64,000 bases of DNA from Rhinopithecus roxellana. Taxonomy: Eukaryota > Chordata > Mammalia > Primates > Cercopithecidae. Positions 55,809 to 64,000 of this stretch are shown here, piece after piece. A model generated the notes under the pieces. It worked only from the letters and a program-made list of their open reading frames with translations, was not told where the DNA came from and did not search any database. Each line of letters starts with the position of its first letter. Position 1 is the first letter of the stretch. The position numbers and the translations under genes were made by a program. Where the stretch lies: assembly GCF_007565055.1 (NCBI RefSeq), contig NC_044553.1, positions 102,213,858 through 102,277,857 of the forward strand. The letters run 5' to 3'.

Positions 55809-57799
55809 CTTGGATTTTTCAAATCTTAGATTGATGTATATATGTCTATATCTATGTTTATGTAGCTATAGAATATCAAGAAGAAAATTAAAAATTTCAG
55901 GAGATAGAGAAATTGCTTTAAATGTAGGAAGTGCCATTATGGAATTCTGACACTGGAGCAATATTTTATCCAAATATCAGTTTGCCATACTTCTTATTTA
56001 GCAGGTGTTCACACAAAAGTTAAAATGGCTTAGAATTCACTCATTGCTCCTAAAGATAGCTCAGGAATTTTTACCCAAAAAGATGGCTCCATCAACAAAT
56101 CATGTTCAAATATGGGCAAAGAAATCTAATAAAGACATAACCTAATATGCAATTTCATAATTTCTAATGTGAAAATAGTTGTTTAAATTTTATTGTGAAG
56201 CAATTTAAAATAAAGTATCTAATGCTGTAGTAGATATGGTAAAGAAATTTGGGTTTCAAAGGATTTAGAGAGTAGTGTAGTATTTGAGGTTATAAGAATA
56301 CATCGTTCATTCATTCATTCATTCATCCATTCATTTATTTTATATCAATATTCCTAGGACCAGTGGGAAGAGCATGAAATCTCAATTTTGGTCTCTGTGG
56401 CTGGACTCTATCTCTATTTACTGTCTACTTCCCTCTGTTTTAGTGACTATCTAGAAGTTCTGACTGATCACATAAAACCTTTTTTCGCAGAGGAGGGTTG
56501 TTAAAAAAGAGAGAGAGAAAGAAAAATTTATGTGTCTTACACTTAAAAGGATCTTTTGGGCTTTTCCTTTTACAGCTTCTCTCTTTTTCTCCCCATTTGG
56601 GTTTTTTTTTGTGAATGTTTTTCATTAGTTATTTTTAAAGGTAATAAAGATGTGTGACAAAGTTATAGCTTCTGCATTTTTTTCTATTTTTATAGTTGGG
56701 TTGGTTTCTGATCATTTACAATGAGAAAGTATGAAATTTATTTGTATTAAATTGAAGGTGATTTCTTAAAGTGGCTCTAGATTCACACAATTATTGTGGA
56801 TAGTATTTCCTTGCCTTTGGTGAAATCCCTTTAAATCCCTCTGTGTTGGGCTTTCTCATCCTGCAATTCTGAAAACAATTCTGATTCAAGTCCAGCCAAT
56901 TCCCTAGATTCAGGTAGGGAGTCTGTAGTAAATTTTGATTTTTAGGAAGGATTTAAATTAACTTAAGAATGATAGCTTTTCAATAAGTTATTTAGGAAAA
57001 TGGGATGTTTGAGAAATACTTGCTTATCATTTTAAGTTTAGCTTTATAAGGGAAAATCATGGCATCCCATACACCAGCCCTTGATCACTGTAAGAACATG
57101 TGATTCTGGGATGGGTGATCCATGAGTCTGACGCTATAGCAGGGCTGTTTGTGGATGTCTGGAACGCAAAGTATGTCTACCATCTGCTATACTGATGTTT
57201 CAGGTTTTTTGCAACTTTTTCAGCTCAATCTCTACAATAAATCTTATGGTATAAGAAAGCCTGCCTGAGGGAAGGAACTTAAGGAGCTTTCCATTTTATA
57301 TTCTTTTTAGAGAGCATTCATCTGCATTGCAGTCACATAAAGTGTCTTTATCTCTTTCCTGAGGCCTAGTGCTTTGAACGCTGTAGATATACATATACAA
57401 AGAGTGATGCTAAATCACATACCTATACCCTGAAAACTCTTATAATCATGACATGATAAAAAGTAATAGGATTATGATGCCAGTTTCAGTTTTTCAGATG
57501 AGAATATTTAACATCCCCTTCAGTTGTAATTGATTGAAAATAAAATCTGCATTTTCCAAATCTTCAGCTTTCTCTGTAAATGTTTTTAATCTTTTCTACT
57601 GATGATAAAATGTAAATGTAAGGTGCCTCATGGTTTTTTGTATGATTTGCATTATGATTTGATTTTCTGTTTTATAAATAATATTTTATTAATGTTTGCT
57701 TAGGAACTATTTAAACCACAGATGCTAGCAATTGACTTTATATTTTTTGTCCTGTTGTTGTAGCTTTGAATCCAAGAACTGAAACAATTATTCTGTTTA
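55807..57799. other. Unique AT-rich sequence
   Basis: It contains a short (TTCA)n repeat (56306-56336). Otherwise I see no gene or recognisable repeat. Confidence 0.4.
56306..56336. repeat. (TTCA)n simple repeat
   Basis: Six to seven TTCA units, one changed to TCCA. Confidence 0.9.
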
Positions 57800-58690
57800 C
57801 TTATCTTTCAGCATTATTAAATTGCCTCCTATGCACCATGCATGTAGTAGTTGCTGAAGAAAAAAATATGAACAGTACATGTATTCTGTTTTTGAGGAGC
57901 TCCCAATTTGGTGGGAAAGGGCACAGATATATACAAAATTATTATAAGAAAAAGATATAAACAAGGATGTGGGGAAGGGGCTTAATTCTGACGGGAAGCA
58001 CCCAGATGGAATTTGGGAGGCAGATAAGAATCATGGGCATTTCAACCCTTGTTGTCCAGAGGGCCAGGGTCAGATAGGGCCTACAATTACTTTTCTAGAC
58101 TGGAAGGCATGAGGCTCACTTAGGAGAAAGAGGCCAGGGTAGAGGTGAAGGCCTGGATGAGGAAAATGGGGTTTGATAACTCTTTCTTCTATGGGTAAGT
58201 GCTTGGCAACCACTGAAGGACTATATGTAATGGAACAGTAATATCAGGTATGTATGAAAAATAAAAAGAAACTGGAAGCAGAAAGAGCCAAAGTAGAGAA
58301 TATTGCTAAAATCCAGGCAAGAAACAATGAAAGCATAACATTTGACAGTAACAGTAGAAATGGAGAGAAGGAAAGAGTTTGGGAGAAACCCAAGAGTTAG
58401 AAATCCTAGGCTCTAAAGACTGCTTGAATGTAAGGGCAAGAATATCTAGTGAAGTGCAGGTTTCTGATTTGAATGATTGCATATGGAATGTACAGGCCGA
58501 GCACCCAGAGGAGCAGATTTAGGGTGGGGTAGGAAGAGAGAGGAGAGACTCTATTCTGGTCAGATGGAGATCCAGGTGCCCATGTAATGTCCAGGTGGAG
58601 CTGTCCAGGGGGAAATGTAAATGCTGGGTCTAGGGCTTAGAGAGATCAGGCCTAGATATATAGATTTGGAAGTCAACAATGTGGAGGCAG
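57800..58690 (-). mobile_element. LINE-2 fragment, antisense (about 0.9 kb)
   Basis: CCTCCTATGCACCATGCATG, TTTGAGGAGCTCCCAATTTG, GGCAACCACTGAAGGACT, CCAGGCAAGAAACAATGAAA, ATGTCCAGGTGGAGCTGTCC and AGATTTGGAAGTCAACAATG follow, in order, the reversed L2 3' end and ORF2. Confidence 0.82.
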
Positions 58691-61600
58691 TAGTTACACA
58701 GTAATTAACTTGATGGTTGCTATATTTCTGTCAGGGTCTGTACCCATTCTTTCAAAATCAATTGAACTTTTAAATTTATGTTATTTAAACAAAAGCAACA
58801 ATTTTTGCTGTTATGACACACAATTAGATAGCATCTTTTCATGTGTTTCAGTAGACTCCACCGGCATATTTGCATTATCTACAGTTGTTAAATAGTGGAT
58901 TTAAATGAAGCCTCAATCAAAACTATGTTGGAAATGCATTGCATTTGTTTGCTTTGTGCTAAAACAGTATGGATTGCTTTGAACTATATATGCATAAGAA
59001 AAAATGAGGAGATAGAATATATTTATTCTCCCTGATAGTCAGGTCTAAAATAAATTAGTTTTGAGAAAACAAAGGATAAACAGCCCAAATGAGATGTGAC
59101 CTCCTCAAGAGACAACATCTGAGCTCCTTTCCATGTCATTTTATTATCCCCAGGATGCTATTAGCACTGTCAGAGGTCACTTGTATTGACGACAGTCCAA
59201 ATCTTTAGATCTCTGTTCTTTTCTCCATGAAATTTTCTTAAGTTGCTGAGAATCTAGGAAATGCTTTAATCAGTTGTTGCTGTTGTTATTTTCAATCTGA
59301 AAACCGCATTTTACTTCTTTGTTTTCTCAAATCTTACCAAAAGTTTTGAACGTCTCTTTTGTACTTCCATGGTTGTTCCACAGAAATCCTTATGGATCCA
59401 CTCTGATCTGAGAAAGATTTCAGCTATGCAGCAGCTGTGTCCTTCCAGTGTGTGACTTGTGGTCATTTTGACTCTGACAACTTATTTAGAGATGCTGATT
59501 AGGTTACATGAGGGCCATGGCCTTCAGGGCCTTTTCTGATTTGTCATATGGTTACTGACCATTTTTCAAGGTATCAGGCAGGGAGTAGTGCTAAGAGAAG
59601 CCATCGTATAGCATGTAATTTGGCTTGAGACAGAATGTTGACCTCTCATTACTAAAGGGGAGATGGGGTGGATCACAGCAAAGCTATTGCCTGAAAGTGT
59701 GATGATACCTCTAGGATGTCACAGCGGGAACCTCAATAACTGTTCAATTAAAGTCAGATGTTCCACCAGGGGAAGGCACATGTATCACAGCGAGCTAAAG
59801 GGCATGATCTTTTCACTTCGGAGGGATAGAGAGCCTTACTCAGATGACCATATGGTTCTTACTTAGAGGAGTCTGTGCTCTAACAAGATGGACAGTATTA
59901 TTTTCTGGTTCCATGGCGAAATGTTCATGATAGATTTTGTGTGATTATCTTATCTTTTGGCTATAGAATTGTCTCTAGCATCTCCACATCCAACTGTCTC
60001 CACCCCTTTTGCTGTGCTTCTGCTATAATTAAGTTTTGAAAGAGAAGAGAGAGTGTGGGAGTTTGCCCTTGTTAAAGACAGGTTAATTCTAGACATGGCT
60101 TTACATGTTGACATTTCCCAGTTAGCTCACAGCTCATAGTAGAATTCTGTTGAAACTGTGCCATGATATACTGCCAGCAAGTGGGAGTGGTGAAAAATAC
60201 TAGGAAGGCTAGTGATGGCTAAAATAACACAAAATAGTACTGCTGTCATCACCTGTTTTGACAACACAGACCTTACCAAATGTGCAATAAGAAGATCCCT
60301 ACATGTCTGATAGTATTTTAAGGAGGAATAACTAGCTTGCATCATTTTGATCATTTTTAGGGTTAAAAAAAAACCTAAGTTTTTTTTTTTTAAAGGAAAC
60401 TAAATCTTCTTATATTAAACAAGTTGGCCACCAATGGTTTACCTACCTCCTTTATTTATTTTTATTTAAAATGCCTTGTCTCTATTATTCCTTGCAGTTT
60501 GAAATCAACTTTCAGTTTCTTTCCTTCAGGGAAAAGACAATCATTTAGTCCTTTAAAGTACTTGCTTTGTGTAATAGCCAAATTTTAGGGAAATATAAAT
60601 TAAAACCACTTGCTGTGATTAAATCTGAAGCTAACAAATACTTCCATGCCTGCAACGTAACTACTTTTTTTTTACTGACATGACTATTTGGTGCAAGATG
60701 CCCTATTTGCAAATGTTTGCACTTGGCTCATCATAAAAGGTGTTTCCTTTTTTTCTCTGAAAAATACCAATTAGCCCTGATTATGTGTTGTCACTCACTT
60801 TATGTTCTTTTTCCAATGCAAAGAAAAAATAAACAAAACACAGAAGTTGGTCTTAAATATCAAAGATCAAACAAGATGAAGGAAAAAAATTTATTACCCT
60901 ATGGACTCTTGGAAATTAAAATACAATAGTCTCCTGAAACAGCACTGCTTTATGTAATGTTGCTGTACAGCAGGGGCAAAAGCCTGTTTATATTAATCAT
61001 CCTTTTCTGTAGCTTCCATTGGCAATCAACTGCTGCATTTCAGCTGTCAGAGTTTACCTTACCAATGTTTTCTGTCACTGGGTAGTACTGGAAAATGTTT
61101 CACAAACTCCAAATATACCAGATGGAGACTACCCTGTCTCCTAAAGCACTGACAAATCATTTATTAATTTTCATTATGGTGATTAAAACCAGTTAGGTAG
61201 AAGGGAATCTGGAAACAAATTAAATACATATTTATTCTAAGCTGGAAGATTTTCTTGAAGTCTTTCTGATTTTTAGAAAGTTTATATTCATTTGTTCTTG
61301 TTCAACCTCTGCTGATTTCAATGTATTTAGCATTTAGCTGTCAGGTAGATTTGAGTTAGAAAAGTTACTTGTTAAGGGAAATTCTTATATAATTGCAATT
61401 GTTCAATGTTATATAACTTATGATCACACAACTTAGCAATATGCTATGTAATCAATCACATATTGTAACAGCCCAATATTTCTTAGTCTATTCATACTTA
61501 CTAGAATATTCCTCGAGCTTTATTTTGATAATTCACAATTTCCTGACTTATTCTGAATTTCTACATCTATGAAAGACATATCGATGTGGTGCTTACCATT

Positions 61601-61827
61601 CATGTTTAAATATTTAACTTGATGATAAGATAATTAATACTTAATATTTTATATGATTAACTTACTCTGACAATTAAATGATTTATAAAAGGTTCTTTTA
61701 ATAACATATCATTTGTCATAGGCTTGGAAATCTTTTCACTCAAGCTTAACCCTTGTTTTACTCCAATTAACAGTGGAAAAGATTGTAAACATCTATTCAA
61801 ACAACTCATTCTTATCCTTCCAAACAT
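58691..61827. other. Unique AT-rich sequence
   Basis: No repeat, exon or RNA gene was recognised in about 3.1 kb. Frames of up to 75 codons lack domains. Confidence 0.4.
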
Positions 61828-62106
61828 GCCTGGTGTGGTGGCTTACACCTGTAATCCTAGCACTTTGGGAGGCTAAGGCGGGAAGATCACTTGAGCTTAG
61901 GAATTCAAGGCCAGCCTGGACAACATAATGAGAACCTGTCTTTACAGAAAAGTTAAAAATCAACTGGGTGTGTTGGCCTGAGCCTGTGATCCCATCTACT
62001 CAGGAGGATGGCTTGAGCCCAGGAGGCGGAGGTTGCAGTGAGCCGTGATCACTCCACTGCACTCCAGCCTGGGTGACACAAAGTCCTGTCTCAAACAAAC
62101 AAAAAA
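61828..62106 (+). mobile_element. AluJ, full length
   Basis: From GCCTGGTGTGGTGGCTTACA to a CAAACAAACAAAAA tail. J-type bases are present (GATCACTTGAGCTTAGG). Part of the right arm is deleted around 61998-62010 (CTCAGGAGGATGGCTTGAG). Diverged target duplications, about 61807-61826 and 62107-62122, may be visible. Confidence 0.94.
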
Positions 62107-62122
62107 TTCTCAGTCCACACAT

Positions 62123-62479
62123 GACTACTTCTACCTCTACTTTAAGGAACTTTTTTCCTCCCCAGATAGATTTTGGATTTTAATTATTTAAGTAATATAT
62201 AGGCTTATACTTTAGCCTTTGTATTAGGAATTTTCTTTTTACATCATTTTCTGATTCTTAAGCCCATACTGTATAAGTTAAACATCTTTTGAAATGAAAA
62301 AGAAAAGAGTAATTTCAAAATAACAAAAACTTAATTTTCTGCTGTTGTCTTTCAAAAGAACAAATTCTCTCAGCCAATGGCAGGTGGAAGGACAGCTCTA
62401 GTGGGTGGTTGTTAGGGAAAAAAAAAGGAGAAAGGTTGGAGGGAGGAACTCATTTTTTTCCACTAAAGATGGTATGACA
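62123..62479. other. Unique sequence
   Basis: No feature was recognised. Confidence 0.4.
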
Positions 62480-62715
62480 GCATAGATAACATATTTCTTG
62501 TTCTCAAGGTACTCACAGTTCAGAATGAGTGAGAGAGCCTGGAAAGGTAGACAGGTAGGTAGAAAATAAGAATTGAATGTGATTCACTGTATGCAAGATT
62601 AGATGGACACCTAACTTGACTGGGTTAGTCCAGGTTAGGTCAGTTGCCTAAGGAGAGGATTGAGCTGAGAATTTATAGACAGACTTACCCAGGCAGAGGC
62701 TTAAATTCTTGTCAA
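62480..62715 (-). mobile_element. LINE-2 3' region, antisense
   Basis: ATTTCTTGTTCTCAAGGTAC, CACAGTTCAGAATGAGTGAG, GTAGACAGGTAGG and AGAGGATTGAGCTGAGAATT follow the reversed L2 3' end (CCTGCCCTCATGGAGC ... TTGAGCTGAG). Confidence 0.65.
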
Positions 62716-63004
62716 GTCTAACACTTGGACAAACTTTTACCCATGGAAAAGAACTTTATGCATTGAACATTAACTTATGTTTGTGTATAAATTCTTAACT
62801 GATTTATAGATTTATCTAAAATTGTAGACTCTATCAGTTGACATTGAAACTAGGAATAGGCACTTTTGGATACCTTTCTAATGAGACTAGCTCTTCGATA
62901 ATGCCTTCAGTCAGGTTCTAAGACCGTAATTGTAATCCACTCAGATTTGTTTAGTGCCTGCTGCTTGTATAGCAGCACCAATTGTAGCAGAATGGGGGCG
63001 GGGG
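62716..63004. other. Unique sequence
   Basis: No feature was recognised apart from a short G-run (GGGGGCGGGGGC) at 62993-63005. Confidence 0.4.
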
Positions 63005-63215
63005 CAGACAGGGACCCTGAAGTTAGACTGACTTGGGCATGGATTCAGCCTCTACCACTTATCTACTCTGTCACATGACCTCAGGCACAGTTCCTGGTAC
63101 ATCCCATTCCAATATCCGGTGGCCGTGAGGAACAAAAGTATGTAGACTGCTTAGCATGGTTACTGTAACATAGTATTTGTGCAATAACTGCTAACTATTT
63201 GTCGATTGAATAACT
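63005..63215 (+). mobile_element. MIR SINE
   Basis: GAAGTTAGACTGACTTGGGC, ATGGATTCAGCCTCTACCAC, TTATCTACTCTGTCACATGA, CCTCAGGCACAG and TTTGTGCAATAACTGC follow the MIR consensus (AGCCAGACTGCCTGGG ... CCACTTACTAGCTGTGTGACCT). Confidence 0.8.
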
Positions 63216-63499
63216 GAGTGAACATTATTGCCATAAATTCTTAGCAAAGTTAATGAAATAGGTCCTTTCTACTTTTCTTGGCAATGGATAGGCAGTCTGT
63301 TAGTTTTTAATCCCCAAAATACATTTTGGATTTAAGATAGAAATGTATAATAATAAGTATATATAGTATACTACACAAAGAAAACATTTTATAAATATAG
63401 ATTTTAAAAAGTAAGTAGTTGTAATTAGCACGCAGCAAGTAAATGCTCAAAAATTATGTATATTTTGATGATTAGGAAAGTAACTTCAGTTTAGGCTAG
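63216..63499. other. Unique AT-rich sequence
   Basis: No feature was recognised. Confidence 0.4.
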
Positions 63500-63543
63500 A
63501 AAGTGGTTAATAGCATGCACTTTATAGCCAAGCTGATTGGGTT
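63500..63543 (+). mobile_element. MIR 5' fragment
   Basis: AGTGGTTAATAGCATGCAC and TTTATAGCCAAGCTGATTGG match the 5' part of MIR (AGTGGTTAAGAGC ... GGAGCCAGACTGCCTGG). Confidence 0.7.
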
Positions 63544-63555
63544 TTGTTTTGTTTT

Positions 63556-64000
63556 CTACTGCTATGAACAAATCATTCCAAAACCTAGGAGCTTATCATC
63601 TCTCACGATTCTGTGGGTTGCCTGGGCTCATGTGGGTTATCTTCCTACTGGTCTTGATCGGGGTGTTTCATGCAGTTACAATCAGGTAGAGGCTGGGGTT
63701 TCAGTGGCCAAGTCTCCCTTGCACAGCTGGCAGTTGGTGCCAGCTGTTGGCTGGGACTAGAGAGCCTCAGTCCTCCCCCCGAGGCCTCTGCGTATGACTT
63801 GTCCTGGGTCCCTAAAAGAAATGGACTAGGCAAACACCAGTGTGCAAGTGGCTTATCAAGTCTCTGCTTATATAACACACACTAATGTCCTGTTGTCCAT
63901 AGCAAGCCATGTGGCCAAGCCTGGAGTCAGTGCAGGAGGGCACCCCATCAGGGCAGGAATATGAATGCAGGAGGTATTGGTTGGCTGGGTACCTCCAGAA
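63556..64000 (-). mobile_element. Ancient ERVL-type LTR-like repeat, runs off the window
   Basis: TACTGCTATGAACAAATCAT, CCAAAACCTAGGAGCTTATC, TCTCACGATTCTGTGGG, CTGGCAGTTGGTGCCAGCTG and TTGGCTGGGACTAGAG follow the same kind of old LTR as at 46070-46440. Family and strand are uncertain. The 71-85-codon frames are not genes. Confidence 0.55.

Noticed and set aside
55750..56336. Possible CRISPR-like array from regularly spaced repeats
   Set aside because: These are simple tetranucleotide microsatellites without unique spacers, in a primate genome.
1..64000. tRNA, snRNA (U6, 7SK, Y) or 5S pseudogenes
   Set aside because: I looked for their characteristic starts and internal promoters and found none apart from the Pol III boxes within Alu and MIR.

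Overview
The window is nuclear DNA from a primate, most probably an Old World monkey (macaque/baboon group). Ten Alu elements cover all major ages. The two youngest (9781-10086 and 24573-24866) carry cercopithecine AluY variants that are not in the human AluY consensus: CAAGCCTG in the left-arm A-box region, ACTAGCCGGGC after the first A-tract, and GGCCACTGCAC in place of GCGCCACTGCAC in the right arm. The DNA is AT-rich and CpG-poor, as expected of an intron or intergenic desert.

I see no convincing protein-coding exon, tRNA, rRNA or snRNA gene. The longest open frames (for example 160 codons at 32730-33212 minus and 115 codons at 9679-10026 plus) lie mostly inside Alu, L1 or L2 copies and are not genes. 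The content is a layered transposon record with unique sequence between.

Layout. 0-6 kb: L1 tail, MIR, a long LINE-2 copy split by an AluJ, a MER2 DNA transposon with its TA duplication, a solitary ERV LTR with TATA box and ATTAAA, and a second AluJ. 6-20 kb: L2 and MIR fossils, a young AluY inside an L1 tail, an L1 3' end, a MER5A-like element directly abutting a two-copy 195-bp tandem duplication (14712-15101), and microsatellites. 20-33 kb: a long antisense L2 split by a small L1 insertion with 5' inversion and a 14-bp target duplication, a perfect 29-bp inverted repeat, an inverted AluS/AluY pair, an MLT1-type LTR, a hAT-like element, a diverged 148-bp tandem duplication, an old L1 and an AluS. 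33-49 kb: about 16 kb with no Alu, whose first 5.3 kb has no repeat I can recognise and begins with a CpG-containing CTCF-like motif; the rest has only old L2/MIR/LTR fossils. 49-54.7 kb: an ancient antisense L1/HAL1 block invaded by a Tigger/MER8-type element and by AluS copies, with a 92-bp piece repeated 2.1 kb away. 54.7-64 kb: unique DNA, a (GATA)14 microsatellite, antisense L2 copies, an AluJ, MIR and a second ERVL-type LTR-like fragment.

No genes are seen to act together. I found no novel multi-gene system. The most notable signals are local rearrangements (tandem, inverted and template-switch-like duplications) and the repeat-poor block with a possible CTCF site. Repeat families were named from memory of consensus sequences, and edges are approximate unless a target-site duplication is given.
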